A stretch of DNA of 64,000 nucleotides from Xanthomonas arboricola pv. juglandis (GTDB lineage Bacteria > Pseudomonadota > Gammaproteobacteria > Xanthomonadales > Xanthomonadaceae). The translations under genes were made by a program, and so were the position numbers. Each line of letters opens with the position of its first letter. Positions within the stretch are counted from its first letter, which is position 1. The DNA lies in assembly GCF_001013475.1 (NCBI RefSeq), contig NZ_JZEF01000002.1, positions 1,095,655 through 1,159,654 of the forward strand. Reading direction: 5' to 3'. The notes beneath the pieces were generated by a model. It had not been told where the DNA came from, did not search any database, and saw only the letters and a program-made list of their open reading frames with translations. Positions 18,589 to 26,946 of this stretch are shown here, in pieces.

Positions 18589-20319
18589 TCAACGGCCGTC
18601 GGCGATCGGCACCGGGCGGCCACCGTTGAAGGTGGACCAGGCCGGAGTGCGCAGCACGTTGCCGAAGCCATCCAGATGCAGCGTGCCGGTAGCGCCGCGC
18701 AGGCCGCCATCGGTGCCGGTGGCGAGTTTTTCCAGATATGCGCTGATCTTCCAGGCGTCGTAGCCGAACGCGAACAGGCGCGCGCCGGGTCCGCGTGCGC
18801 TGGGCAGCGTGCTGGCGACCTGGGTCGAGGCCGGCAGCCCGGACACGCCCAGCGCGGTCCAGGTCTCGCTCGGGTAGATGATGCCGTCCAGGGCCAGGTC
18901 GTCTTCGACCTTGCCGGTGCCGGCCACCAGCTGCGAGGTGCCCACGCGCGACTTGCCGGCGAATCCGCTCAACGCCAGTTGCGGCGCCAGCGCGCGCGCG
19001 GTGTTGCCGCGCACCGCCAGGAACACCGCATCGGCAGCACCGTAGTTGCGCAGCTGTGCACCGATATCGCCCGGTACCTCGGCCACGCTGATGCTTCCGG
19101 CCACGCTGCCGCCGCGTTCGGTGAAGCGGTCGCGGAAGGCCTTGATGGTGCGCTTGCCGTTGTCGTCGCTGGTGCCGACGATCAACACGTTGCGGCGCTC
19201 GCGCGAAAGCAGATATTCGGCGGCCATGATGCCGTCGTCTTCCGGCGCCAGCGAGAAGCCGGCGCTGCCGCTGGGCGGTGCCTTGTTGTCGGTGGGGCGG
19301 TTGAGCGCCAGCACCGGCACCGGCAGCTGGCCGCGTGCGAACACCGCGCTGACCTCGTCGCGACCCAGCGGGCCGACCACGTAGTCGACCCCGGCGCTCA
19401 CCGCCTTGTCGTAGGCGGCATTGGCGCCGGCGGCGGTGCCGGCGGTATCGAAGAAGCGCAGTTCCGGGCGGCGGCGGGTTTCGGCGTAGTAACCGGCCAG
19501 CAGGCCGTCGCGCACCGGCGCCGAGGCGGTCGCCAGACTGCCGCTGAGCGGCAGCAGCACGCCCAGCTTGACCGGCGGGCGATAGCCGTCGCGTTCGGCC
19601 GGCGGGCGCTTGCTGGTGTCAAAGCCCCATTGCGCGTCGCGATCGAACGCGCGCGGCAGCGCCAGCCCGCGGCTGATCAAGGCGCGGCCGGCAAAGTTGT
19701 ACAGCGGGTCGCCCGCCGGCAGCGCCGCGGTGCGGCCCTTCAGCGTGGCATCGTCGAGTGCGGCGAGCAGGCGCACGATCGCGCGCTGGTTCTCGCTGCG
19801 CGGGGTGCCGGTCAGGCTGGCGTCGGCGCGTGCGCGGTCGGCGGCGGCCCCGAACAGGTCGCCGGTGCCTTCCAGTGCGGCTGCGCGTGCCAGCAGCCAG
19901 CGGGTCTGCAGCGGCTGCGGCAGGCCTTGCGGGCTGTCGCCCAGGGCCTGCAGCGCCTGCGCGGCCTGCTTGTCGATCACCGCCAGCTCGCCGGTCAGCA
20001 GCGCGAAGCGGGCGCGGTCTTCGCCGCTGAGATGGCGCGGGGTGACCTGCGCCAGCAGCGTGCGCGCACGTGCGTCATCGCCGGCGTCGTGCCAGCCGAA
20101 TGCAGATGCGGCCAGCAGGCGGCTGCGCTGCGCACCGCTGGCGCTGGCCGCCTCGGCTTCCAGTTGCTGCGCCGCCTCGCGCGGCTTGCCCTGGTCCAGC
20201 AACGCCAGCGCCGCGCTCTGGGTCGGCGAGGCGGTCTGGGTCACGCTGCTGGTGGCGCAGCCGGCGGCCAGCATCACCATCAGCGACAGGGCGGAGATCC
20301 TTGCAACACGCTTGTTCAT
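18589..20319 (-). CDS. lpoA: LpoA, lipoprotein activator of penicillin-binding protein 1A
   Basis: The 576-residue outer-membrane lipoprotein has a signal peptide with lipobox MLAAGC (cysteine near residue 21). The N-terminal part is helical TPR-like repeats (about 25-250), and the C-terminal part is a periplasmic-binding-protein fold ([20 protein letters not shown] onward, with [15 protein letters not shown]). LpoA stimulates the transpeptidase activity of PBP1A from the outer membrane. It is transcribed divergently from rsmI, and the 82-bp gap must hold both promoters. Confidence 0.92.
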   Translation of the reverse strand: MNKRVARISALSLMVMLAAGCATSSVTQTASPTQSAALALLDQGKPREAAQQLEAEAASASGAQRSRLLAASAFGWHDAGDDARARTLLAQVTPRHLSGEDRARFALLTGELAVIDKQAAQALQALGDSPQGLPQPLQTRWLLARAAALEGTGDLFGAAADRARADASLTGTPRSENQRAIVRLLAALDDATLKGRTAALPAGDPLYNFAGRALISRGLALPRAFDRDAQWGFDTSKRPPAERDGYRPPVKLGVLLPLSGSLATASAPVRDGLLAGYYAETRRRPELRFFDTAGTAAGANAAYDKAVSAGVDYVVGPLGRDEVSAVFARGQLPVPVLALNRPTDNKAPPSGSAGFSLAPEDDGIMAAEYLLSRERRNVLIVGTSDDNGKRTIKAFRDRFTERGGSVAGSISVAEVPGDIGAQLRNYGAADAVFLAVRGNTARALAPQLALSGFAGKSRVGTSQLVAGTGKVEDDLALDGIIYPSETWTALGVSGLPASTQVASTLPSARGPGARLFAFGYDAWKISAYLEKLATGTDGGLRGATGTLHLDGFGNVLRTPAWSTFNGGRPVPIADGR

Positions 20320-20401
20320 TTCAGATCCATTGGACGGGGCCCGCCGGGGCGGACCGTTAAAAACGCTACGATTCTACCCTTTGCCCTACGGAATACCGTT
20401 G

Positions 20402-21223
20402 ATGACCTCCCCCGGAACCCTGCACGTGGTCGCCACGCCGATCGGCAACCTGGCCGACCTGTCGCCGCGTGCGCAGGAGGTGCTGCGTGGCGTGGCCGCG
20501 ATCTGCGCCGAAGACACCCGCCATACCCGCCAGCTGCTCGGCCATTTCGGCATCGACCGCCCGTTGCTGGCCCTGCACGACCACAACGAAGAGGCCATGT
20601 CCGAGCGCATCGTCGCGCGCCTGCGCGAGGGCGAGTCGTTGGCCATCGTCAGCGACGCCGGCACCCCGCTGGTCAGCGACCCCGGCTTCAAGCTGGTGCG
20701 CGCCGCACGTGCGGGGGGAATCCGGGTCAGCCCGGTGCCGGGTGCCTGCGCCGCCATCGCCGCGCTCAGCGTGGCCGGCCTGCCCAGCGACCGTTTCGGC
20801 TTCGAAGGGTTTCTGCCGGCCAGGAGCGCCGCCCGCCGCGAGCGCCTGGCGCACCTGGCCGGCGAAACCCGCACCCTGGTGTTCTACGAGTCCTCGCACC
20901 GCATCGTCGAGTCGCTGGCCGACCTGCGCGGAGCCTTCGGCGACGAGCGTCCGGCGGTGATCGCCCGCGAGCTGACCAAGCTGTTCGAAACCGTGCTCGA
21001 CGGCACCCTGGCCGAGCTGCAGGCCAGGGTCGAAGCCGACGACAACCAGCGCAAGGGCGAGTTCGTGGTGATGGTGCAGGGCGCCGCCGACGCCGCCGAA
21101 GGCCAGCTGGCCGAAGGCCGCCGCGTCTACGCCAAGCTGGCCGAACACCTGCCGCCGTCCACCGCCGCCAAGCTGGCCGCCGAGCTGACCGGTGCGCCGC
21201 GCAAGGCCTTGTATGGCGGGTAG
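20402..21223 (+). CDS. rsmI: RsmI, 16S rRNA (cytidine-1402-2'-O)-methyltransferase
   Basis: The 273-residue SAM-dependent tetrapyrrole-methylase-fold enzyme methylates the ribose of C1402 in 16S rRNA together with RsmH, which is also in this window. Visible motifs are LHVVATPIGNLADLSPRAQE, CAEDTRHTRQLL, SDAGTPLVSDPG and YESSHRIVESL. The ATG at 20402 is the only start consistent with the family; the frame is open far upstream only because it runs antisense to lpoA. Confidence 0.96.
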   Translation: MTSPGTLHVVATPIGNLADLSPRAQEVLRGVAAICAEDTRHTRQLLGHFGIDRPLLALHDHNEEAMSERIVARLREGESLAIVSDAGTPLVSDPGFKLVRAARAGGIRVSPVPGACAAIAALSVAGLPSDRFGFEGFLPARSAARRERLAHLAGETRTLVFYESSHRIVESLADLRGAFGDERPAVIARELTKLFETVLDGTLAELQARVEADDNQRKGEFVVMVQGAADAAEGQLAEGRRVYAKLAEHLPPSTAAKLAAELTGAPRKALYGG

Positions 21224-21235
21224 GCGTGCTGTTGC

Positions 21236-21299
21236 AGGAGCGCGTTGACCTGTAGTGGGATTTTTCTTGGTAGGGCCTCTCGCGCCCGGGTGCGCTCCT
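21236..21299. repeat. inverted arms AGGAGCGC/GCGCTCCT downstream of rsmI
   Basis: AGGAGCGC (21236-21243) pairs with GCGCTCCT (21292-21299). The right half, CGCGCCCGGGTGCGCTCCTA, is a common REP-like sequence in Xanthomonas and relatives. It lies between rsmI and the RNase P RNA gene and may help end the rsmI transcript, though the T-tract lies inside the loop and not after the stem. Confidence 0.4.
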
Positions 21300-21370
21300 A
21301 CGGGCAATTGCGGGCCTGCCGGCGATGGCGGGGCCGGCTCGCGGCGCCGTTCTGCACGGTGGCGATAGCG

Positions 21371-21376
21371 TATAGT
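21371..21376 (+). promoter_or_regulatory. -10 box of rnpB
   Basis: TATAGT ends 7 bases before the expected 5' end of RNase P RNA near 21384, the right distance for a sigma-70 -10 element. No good -35 hexamer is present at 16-18 bp. Confidence 0.5.
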
Positions 21377-21383
21377 GCGCCCC

Positions 21384-21814
21384 GGCGGAGTCGGCCAGAC
21401 AGTCGCGTCACTCGCAAGAGTGCCGAGGAAAGTCCGGGCTCCATAGGGCAAGGTGCCAGGTAATGCCTGGGCGGCGCAAGCCGACGGAAAGTGCAACAGA
21501 AAGATACCGCCTACGTCCCTCGTCACCCCTCTGCCGCCACTGATACGTGTCGGCGATGCATCAGCATCGCCAGGTGCGTTCGGAGGCAGTAGAGGGGTGG
21601 CGAGGGGCCGGTAAGGGTGAAATGGTGCGGTAAGAGCGCACCGCGAGTCCGGTAACGGACCGGCACGGCAAACCCCACCTGGAGCAAGACCAAATAGGGA
21701 TCCATTGGCGTGGCCCGCGCTGGATCCGGGTAGGTTGCTTGAGCGCTGCGGTGACGTAGCGCCTAGACGAATGACTGTCCACGACAGAACCCGGCTTACC
21801 GGCCGGCTCCGCCA
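21384..21814 (+). ncRNA. rnpB: RNase P RNA, class A, with enlarged P12
   Basis: This is the catalytic RNA of RNase P, which matures tRNA 5' ends. Recognisable parts in order: GGCGGAGTCGGCC pairing with GGCCGGCTCCGCC at the ends (P1), CAGACAGTCGC, GCCGAGGAAAGTCCGGGCTC, AAAGTGCAACAGAAAGATA, GGTAAGGGTGAAA, GGTGCGGTAAGAGCGCACCG, GGCAAACCCCACC, GAGCAAGACCAAATAGG and GAATGACTGTCCACGACAGA. The segment about 21513-21609 (P12 region) is about 100 bases, where E. coli has about 25; it can fold into one long helix starting CCCTCGTCACCCCTCTGCC paired with GGCAGTAGAGGGGTGGCGAGGG. Ends are set by P1 pairing and may be a few bases off. Confidence 0.95.
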
Positions 21815-21815
21815 C

Positions 21816-22037
21816 CTTCTTTCGGGCGTTTGCCCAAAGAAGACACCCACGCTTCGTACTGCCTTCGGCAGTACAAAACGCGGGCCCCGCTCCGGGCATG
21901 CCAGAACCCCCGCGGCTGTGTCGCTGCCTTCTTTGGGTGTTCGCCCCAAGAAGACACCCACGCTTGGTACCGCCTTCGGCAATACAAAACGCGTGCCCCG
22001 CTCCGGGCACGCCAGAACCCCGCGGCTGTCGCCGCGC
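21816..22037. repeat. two tandem 111-bp repeats after rnpB
   Basis: Unit A (21816-21926) and unit B (21927-22037) share AGAAGACACCCACGCTT, GCCTTCGGCA, TACAAAACGCG, GCCCCGCTCCGGGCA and GCCAGAACCCC in the same order. Each unit opens with a hairpin of the CTTCTTT-GGGC/GCCC-AAAGAAG type; the first follows rnpB directly and may be its terminator or 3' processing signal. A CCCCCTT/AAGGGGG hairpin follows at 22037-22055. Minus-strand translation gives the low-complexity peptide often called hypothetical in such genomes; I do not think it is a gene. Confidence 0.75.
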
Positions 22038-22121
22038 CCCCTTGACTCAAGGGGGCTTGCACTCGGGTGCGTTGCTGGGCGCCTTGCCTTGGCTGCGATC
22101 AATGTGCGCTGGTTGCGGCAG

Positions 22122-22895
22122 TCATCGTCGACGCGTCCCGACGATGTCCAGCCGCGTTTCGCCCTGGAAGATCCCGGCGGGGCCGAAGCGGCGTTCGTGG
22201 ATGAAGCCGCTGCCCTGATGGTCCACCGCGACGATGGTGCTGGCGCGGGTGCCGTAGCTGGAGCCGTTGATGAAGGCGGCCGAGAGCAGGCGTTCGGTGG
22301 GCAGGTCCACGCCGGTGTGGGGCAGGGCGGCGTCGGGCGCGATGGCGGGGTTGCCCAGGGCGCTCCACAGCGGTTGCAGGTCGTCACTGCCTGCCGCGCA
22401 CCAGTCGTGCAGGACTGCAGTCAGTGCAGTGGTCTTGGGCCAGTGCGCATCCAGCGGGCCGTTGGACATGCCGTGGATGCCCGGCGCCAGCGTGCGTGCC
22501 AACGGCGGGTGGTTGCTGAGGTGTTCGCAGCGCTCGGCGTCGCACAGCAATAGATTGAATGGCGGGAATTCATGCGCGGCCGCTGCAAGGTCGCCGGCGT
22601 ACACGGCAGCGTCCAGGCTGCCGGCCAGGTAGTCGGCAATGAGATGTCCGCGCGAGCGGCCGGACGCAGTGGCGAGCGGGTCGCGCACATTGGTCACTAC
22701 CGCGGCGCGGCCGTCGCTGCCCAACCCCACCCAACTGCCGCCCGAGCGCAGATCGCGGCCCGCCAGAATGCCGTCGGCGGGTGCCGGCCAGCGCGCCAGC
22801 GCAGCGGTCGGCCGGTCATGGAATTCATCGCGGTTGCCCGCCAGCAGCAGGCGCCAACGCGGGTGGGTTTTCCAGGCAAGAGCGACCAGGCACAT
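22122..22895 (-). CDS. NRDE/TANGO2 family protein
   Basis: The 257-residue protein of the NRDE (TANGO2) family starts MCLVALAWKTHP, where Cys2 is the position of an N-terminal nucleophile in Ntn-hydrolase-like folds. The family signature LLAGNRDEFHDRPTAALARW gives it its name. TANGO2 homologues have been linked to haem handling and lipid metabolism; the bacterial role is uncertain. I chose the ATG that leaves Cys2 next to Met1; the frame continues 9 codons upstream. Its 3' end faces rnpB. Confidence 0.88.
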   Translation of the reverse strand: MCLVALAWKTHPRWRLLLAGNRDEFHDRPTAALARWPAPADGILAGRDLRSGGSWVGLGSDGRAAVVTNVRDPLATASGRSRGHLIADYLAGSLDAAVYAGDLAAAAHEFPPFNLLLCDAERCEHLSNHPPLARTLAPGIHGMSNGPLDAHWPKTTALTAVLHDWCAAGSDDLQPLWSALGNPAIAPDAALPHTGVDLPTERLLSAAFINGSSYGTRASTIVAVDHQGSGFIHERRFGPAGIFQGETRLDIVGTRRR

Positions 22896-23031
22896 AGGTC
22901 TGATTGTCGCCTGTTTGCGCAATGCCCATGTGCAGCTGGCGCAGTGTGAAGTGAGACTGCGGTCGGGTTTACATGGCCTTCACGCCCCTGAATTTTTGTT
23001 CAATCTCAAAATCTGAGATGAAACAGCAACT

Positions 23032-23040
23032 TGTGGATAA
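23032..23040 (-). promoter_or_regulatory. perfect DnaA box upstream of mraZ
   Basis: TGTGGATAA is the exact complement of the strong DnaA box TTATCCACA. It lies 71 bp before the mraZ -35 hexamer. A weaker related sequence, TGTTGACAA, overlaps the -35. A single 9-mer can arise by chance, but its position makes DnaA control of the division cluster worth testing. Confidence 0.5.
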
Positions 23041-23110
23041 CCTTTGAACAAGTCTCTAAAGAGTGCTGCAACTCATTGATGCGACTGGCGATTTGTGACC
23101 TTCAAAGTTG

Positions 23111-23138
23111 TTGACAACCTTTGACGCGCTGCTAAGGT
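23111..23138 (+). promoter_or_regulatory. mraZ (dcw) promoter
   Basis: TTGACA (23111-23116) is a perfect -35 hexamer; TAAGGT (23133-23138), 16 bp later, is a moderate -10. Transcription would start near 23145, inside the MraZ-box array, so MraZ binding should block initiation. Confidence 0.55.
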
Positions 23139-23181
23139 GGGCAACGGAGGGAAAACCAGGTGTTTTGTGGTTTTTCGTGGT
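23137..23181 (+). promoter_or_regulatory. five MraZ-box-like repeats at 10-bp spacing
   Basis: GTGGG (23137), GAGGG (23147), CAGGT (23157), GTGGT (23167) and GTGGT (23177) occur exactly every 10 bp. MraZ is known to bind short G-rich repeats spaced one helical turn apart upstream of its own gene (three GTGGG-type repeats in E. coli). The array overlaps the -10 and the expected start of transcription, fitting autorepression of the whole cluster. Confidence 0.72.
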
Positions 23182-23218
23182 TCAATGATCCCCCAGCGGG
23201 TATTCGAGGTTGTATTCG

Positions 23219-23665
23219 GTGTTTCAGGGCGAGACTGCCATCACGGTGGACGACAAGGGGCGTATGGCGGTGCCAACCGCATACCGCGACCTGGTCACGC
23301 GCGTGAGCGGCAATCGCCTGGTGCTCACCTACAACCCGTTCGAAGCCGGATGCCTGTGGCTGTATGCGGAAAAGGAGTGGGAGCGGGTGCGTGACGATGT
23401 GATGTCCAAGCCCAATACCCAGCGCGTGGTCCGCACGCTGCAGCAGAAACTGGTGGGTTCTTCCGCAGTGCTGGAGCTGGACGCCAATGGCCGTCTGAGC
23501 ATCCCGGCCAGCCACCGCAATGCGGTCGGCATCGAGAAGAAGGCCGTGCTGCTGGGCATGGGCGACAAATTCGAACTCTGGAGCGAGCAGGCACATCGCG
23601 CACTGATCCAGCAGACATTGTCTGACGGGGATCTGGGCGATGAATTGCTCGATCTCAGGTTGTGA
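23219..23665 (+). CDS. mraZ: MraZ, transcriptional regulator of the dcw cluster
   Basis: The 148-residue protein has two SpoVT/AbrB-like MraZ domains, each with the DxxGR signature ([16 protein letters not shown] and [15 protein letters not shown]). MraZ forms ring-shaped oligomers and represses its own operon. I chose GTG 23219, giving [12 protein letters not shown]: it has GAGG (23206-23209) at 9-base spacing, while the in-frame TTG at 23210 would sit directly on that SD. The stop overlaps the rsmH GTG. Confidence 0.94.
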   Translation: MFQGETAITVDDKGRMAVPTAYRDLVTRVSGNRLVLTYNPFEAGCLWLYAEKEWERVRDDVMSKPNTQRVVRTLQQKLVGSSAVLELDANGRLSIPASHRNAVGIEKKAVLLGMGDKFELWSEQAHRALIQQTLSDGDLGDELLDLRL

Positions 23666-24735
23666 GCCGGGGTGCCCGGATGCGCGGTGAAGCGCAGCCC
23701 GGTCACCCGGTGTCGCAGCCACCGGCGGCCCATGTGCCGGTGCTGTACACGCAGGTTCTGGACGGCCTGCAGGTGATCGAAAACGGAACCTATCTCGATG
23801 GCACGTTCGGACGTGGCGGACACGCCCGTGGCGTGCTGCAACATCTTGGCCCGGGAGGTCGACTGCTGGTGATGGACAAGGACCCCGACGCGATCGCCGT
23901 GGCCGAACAGTCGTTCGGTGACGATGCGCGCGTGTCCATCCATCGCGGCAGCTTCGCCGGCCTCGGCCAGGTGGTCGCTGCGGCAACCGTCGACGGCATC
24001 CTGCTGGATCTGGGCGTGTCCTCGCCGCAGCTGGACGTGGCCGGGCGCGGTTTCAGTTTCGGCAAGGACGGCCCGCTGGACATGCGCATGGATCCGGACG
24101 CCGGCCAGAGCGCGGCCGAGTGGCTGGCGCATGCCAGCGACCGCGACATCGCCGACGTGCTGTGGACCTATGGCGAAGAGCGCCAGAGCCGCCGCATCGC
24201 GCGCGCCATCGTGGCCCGCCGCGCCGAACAGCCGCTGCTGCGCACCGCGCAACTGGCCGAGCTGATCGCCTCGGTGATGCCGCGCGGCGACAGCAAGACC
24301 CATCCGGCCACGCGCAGCTTTCAAGCGATCCGCATCTACATCAACCGCGAGCTGGACGATCTGGAAGCCGGCCTGGACGCCGCCCTGGGCGCGCTCAAGC
24401 CGGGCGGCCGCCTGGCGGTGATCAGCTTCCACTCGCTGGAAGACCGCATCGTCAAGCAGTTCATGGCCCGCTACGCGAAGGCCCCGCCGAGCAACCGCCG
24501 CCTGCCCGAAGCGCAGCCGTTCGTGCCGACGCTGCAGCTGATCAGCGGCGCCATCAAGGCCGACGACGCCGAACTGAGCGTCAACCCGCGCGCCCGCAGC
24601 GCCGTGTTGCGGGTGGCCGAGAAGCTGGGAATGGGGAATGGGGAATCGGGAATGGGCAAAGGCAACAGTGCCGCTGCTTCACGAATCCCGAATCCCGAAT
24701 CCCGATTCCCGGCTTCTCAAGGAGACGCCGCATGA
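23662..24735 (+). CDS. rsmH: RsmH (MraW), 16S rRNA (cytosine-1402-N4)-methyltransferase, with repeat-encoded tail
   Basis: The 357-residue class I SAM methyltransferase modifies N4 of C1402 in 16S rRNA, the partner of RsmI. Motifs: [59 protein letters not shown] and [15 protein letters not shown]. The GTG overlaps the mraZ stop (GTGA); an in-frame ATG at 23680 is the alternative. The family normally ends near LRVAEKL; the last ~34 residues are encoded by repeat element E2 and are likely a passenger tail. The stop overlaps ftsL (ATGA). Confidence 0.94.
   Translation: MSRGARMRGEAQPGHPVSQPPAAHVPVLYTQVLDGLQVIENGTYLDGTFGRGGHARGVLQHLGPGGRLLVMDKDPDAIAVAEQSFGDDARVSIHRGSFAGLGQVVAAATVDGILLDLGVSSPQLDVAGRGFSFGKDGPLDMRMDPDAGQSAAEWLAHASDRDIADVLWTYGEERQSRRIARAIVARRAEQPLLRTAQLAELIASVMPRGDSKTHPATRSFQAIRIYINRELDDLEAGLDAALGALKPGGRLAVISFHSLEDRIVKQFMARYAKAPPSNRRLPEAQPFVPTLQLISGAIKADDAELSVNPRARSAVLRVAEKLGMGNGESGMGKGNSAAASRIPNPESRFPASQGDAA
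24627..24711. repeat. GGGAATS/SATTCCC inverted repeat element E2
   Basis: The left arm has four GGGAATS heptads in a row; the spacer has GCAAAGGCAACAGTGCCGCT; the right arm repeats AATCCCG and ATTCCC. The element lies within the 3' end of rsmH, in frame, just before the ftsL ribosome-binding site AAGGAG. Confidence 0.8.
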
Positions 24736-24995
24736 GCCGCCTGCTGCTCATCGTGCTGCTTGCCTGCAGCATCGCCTCGGCGATCGGGGTCGTGTACATG
24801 CGCCACATGCATCGCAAGCTGTTCGTGCAGCTGTCCAAGCTCGAGCACACGCGCGATGAATTGAATATCGAATTCGGCCGGCTGCAGCTGGAGCAGGCCA
24901 CCTGGGCGGAAAGCAATCGCGTGGATCAGGTTGCGCGTGCGCGCATCGGGATGAAGTTCCCGGAGACCAACGACATCGTGGTGGTGCGCCCATGA
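24732..24995 (+). CDS. ftsL: FtsL, cell division protein
   Basis: The 87-residue bitopic inner-membrane protein has a short cytoplasmic start, a membrane helix (about residues 3-23), and a periplasmic coiled coil with leucine-zipper character ([20 protein letters not shown]). FtsL forms the FtsQLB complex that activates FtsWI septal synthesis. AAGGAG lies 8 bases before the ATG. It overlaps rsmH by ATGA, and its stop overlaps a 29-codon frame by ATGA. Confidence 0.93.
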   Translation: MSRLLLIVLLACSIASAIGVVYMRHMHRKLFVQLSKLEHTRDELNIEFGRLQLEQATWAESNRVDQVARARIGMKFPETNDIVVVRP

Positions 24996-25081
24996 GCAGA
25001 CGGCAGGTGACCGAACGGCAGGACAGCCGTTTTGCACGGCGTCGCTGCCCGCAGGGTGGCGCACACGGAGGTGCGGAATGA
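24992..25081 (+). CDS. 29-codon frame linking ftsL and ftsI
   Basis: This frame encodes [20 protein letters not shown] then QGGAHGGAE. Its ATG overlaps the ftsL stop (ATGA at 24992-24995) and its stop overlaps the ftsI ATG (ATGA at 25078-25081), so it exactly fills the gap and keeps the chain of coupled overlaps. The peptide is basic (seven arginines) with no membrane segment. I know no family. It may be a coupling leader that carries ribosomes to ftsI, a remnant of an older longer N-terminus of ftsI, or chance. The ftsI SD (GGAGG, 25068-25072) lies inside it. Confidence 0.45.
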   Translation: MSRRQVTERQDSRFARRRCPQGGAHGGAE

Positions 25082-26946
25082 AGGCCGGCCGCAACCGCGC
25101 GCGCAGCAACTTCAACCTGCGGGGCCGCCTGACGCTGGTCGGCATCGCGCTGGGCCTGTGCTCGGTGACGCTGATCGGCCGGGCGGCGTTCGTGCAGCTG
25201 GTCAACCGCGATTTCTACCAGCGCCAGGGCGAAGCGCGCTATCTGCGCGAACTGCCGATCGCCACCTCGCGCGGCATGATTACCGACCGCAACGGCGAGC
25301 CGCTGGCGGTGTCCACGCCGGTGGAATCGATCTGGGTCAATCCGCAGGAACTGTTGCGCAACCCGGACCGCATTCCCGAGCTGGCCAAGGCGCTCGGCCA
25401 GCCGCTGGACGAGTTGAACGCCAAGCTGGCGCAGAAGGCTGGCAAGGAATTCATGTACCTGCAGCGCCGGATCAACCCGGACAAGGCACATGCGATCGTC
25501 GATCTGAAGATCCCCGGTGTGTTCTCGCAGCGCGAGTTCCGGCGCTTCTATCCGCAAGGCGAGGCGATGGCCCACGTGCTGGGCTTCACCAATATCGACG
25601 ACCGCGGCCAGGAAGGCCTGGAGCTGGCCTTTGACGAATGGCTGCGCGGCAAGCCGGGCTCCAAGAAGGTGGTGCGCGATGCGCGCGGCGCGATCGTGGA
25701 GAGCGTGGATCTGGTACGTCCGGCCCAGCCGGGCAAGGACCTGACGCTGAGCATCGACCGCCGCATCCAGTTCCTGGCCTACAAGGAGCTGCGCAACGCA
25801 CTGGTCGAAAACAATGCGGCCGGCGGGTCGATGGTGGTGATGGATGTGGCCACCGGCGAAGTGCTGGCGATGGTCAACCTGCCCACCTACAACCCCAACG
25901 CGGTCACCGGCATCAACCCGTCGGCGCGCCGCAACCGTGCGGTCACCGATCTGGTCGAGCCGGGCTCGACGATGAAGCCGCTGACCGTGGCCACCGCGCT
26001 GACCGCCGGTGTGGTGACCAAGGACACCGTCATCGACACCAACCCCGGCTACATGTCGGTGGGGCGCTTCACCATCCGCGATGTGCCGCGCAACAACGGC
26101 GTGCTCAATGTCACCGGCGTGATCACCCGCAGCTCCAACATCGGCGCGGCCAAGATCGCCGCCAAGGTGCCGGACCAGACCTTCTATCAGTCGATCCGCA
26201 ACTTCGGTTACGGCGCTGCGCCGCACAGCGGGTTTCCCGGCGAATCGGCCGGCGTGGTGCTGCAGCCGGCGCGCTGGAGCGGCCCGTCCAAGACCACCAT
26301 GTCCTACGGCTACGGCCTGTCGGTGACGCCGCTGCAGATCGCGCAGGCCTACGCCACGCTGGGCAACGGCGGCAAGCTGACCCCGCCGACCTTCGTGCGC
26401 GGCCAGCACAACGAAACCCGCCAGGTGGTCACTCCGGAAGTGGCGCGCCAGGTCATCGACATGATGGAAACCGTGGTCACCCAGGGCGGCGCCAAGGGCG
26501 CGGCGATCCTGGGTTATCACGTGGCCGGCAAGACCGGTACCGCGCGCAAGAACGGCGCCAACGGGTACGAGCGTGGGCATTACAACGCGCTGTTCGCCGG
26601 TCTGGTACCGGCCACGCGGCCGCGCTTTGCCACCGTCATCGTGATCAACGATCCGCAGGGCAAGGTGTATTACGGCGGCCTGGTGTCGGCGCCGGTGTTC
26701 CACAAGGTAATGGAAGGCGCGCTGCGGCTGATGGACGTGCCGCCGGACGACATCCAGTCGTGGCTGGCCGCGCAGGCGGCCGGCAAGACCGGGCAGCCGG
26801 TGGTCAAGCCGCAGCCGGCCGATCTGGACCCAGCGTTGGTGCCGGACCCTGTGGATGAAGTGTCTGCGGGTATTCCCACCGCACTCGCACCGGCTGCATT
26901 GCCCGCACCCGCCCAGCCTGCACCGTTGCAGGAGAGCCGCCAGTGA
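25078..26946 (+). CDS. ftsI: FtsI (PBP3), septal peptidoglycan transpeptidase
   Basis: The 622-residue class B penicillin-binding protein has a cytoplasmic start, one membrane helix (about residues 18-40), a pedestal domain ([18 protein letters not shown]), and a transpeptidase domain with Ser297 in [16 protein letters not shown] in [10 protein letters not shown] and the KTG box in [12 protein letters not shown]. It crosslinks peptidoglycan at the septum with FtsW. GGAGG precedes the ATG by 5 bases. The C-terminal ~50 residues are Pro/Ala-rich. The stop overlaps the murE GTG. Confidence 0.96.
   Translation: MKAGRNRARSNFNLRGRLTLVGIALGLCSVTLIGRAAFVQLVNRDFYQRQGEARYLRELPIATSRGMITDRNGEPLAVSTPVESIWVNPQELLRNPDRIPELAKALGQPLDELNAKLAQKAGKEFMYLQRRINPDKAHAIVDLKIPGVFSQREFRRFYPQGEAMAHVLGFTNIDDRGQEGLELAFDEWLRGKPGSKKVVRDARGAIVESVDLVRPAQPGKDLTLSIDRRIQFLAYKELRNALVENNAAGGSMVVMDVATGEVLAMVNLPTYNPNAVTGINPSARRNRAVTDLVEPGSTMKPLTVATALTAGVVTKDTVIDTNPGYMSVGRFTIRDVPRNNGVLNVTGVITRSSNIGAAKIAAKVPDQTFYQSIRNFGYGAAPHSGFPGESAGVVLQPARWSGPSKTTMSYGYGLSVTPLQIAQAYATLGNGGKLTPPTFVRGQHNETRQVVTPEVARQVIDMMETVVTQGGAKGAAILGYHVAGKTGTARKNGANGYERGHYNALFAGLVPATRPRFATVIVINDPQGKVYYGGLVSAPVFHKVMEGALRLMDVPPDDIQSWLAAQAAGKTGQPVVKPQPADLDPALVPDPVDEVSAGIPTALAPAALPAPAQPAPLQESRQ

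Larger units (their letters stand above)
22896..23218 (+). other. dcw cluster upstream region
   Basis: This 323-bp AT-richer interval separates the divergent TANGO2-family gene and mraZ. It holds the DnaA box, promoter and MraZ-box repeats listed separately. TTGTGGATAACCTTTGA (23031) recurs as TTGTTGACAACCTTTGA (23108), a direct repeat 77 bp apart whose second copy contains the -35 hexamer. No small gene is visible. Confidence 0.7.

Noticed and set aside
23210-23218. TTG start for mraZ at 23210.
   Set aside because: It sits directly on the GAGG ribosome-binding site, while GTG 23219 has ideal spacing and gives the usual MraZ N-terminus.
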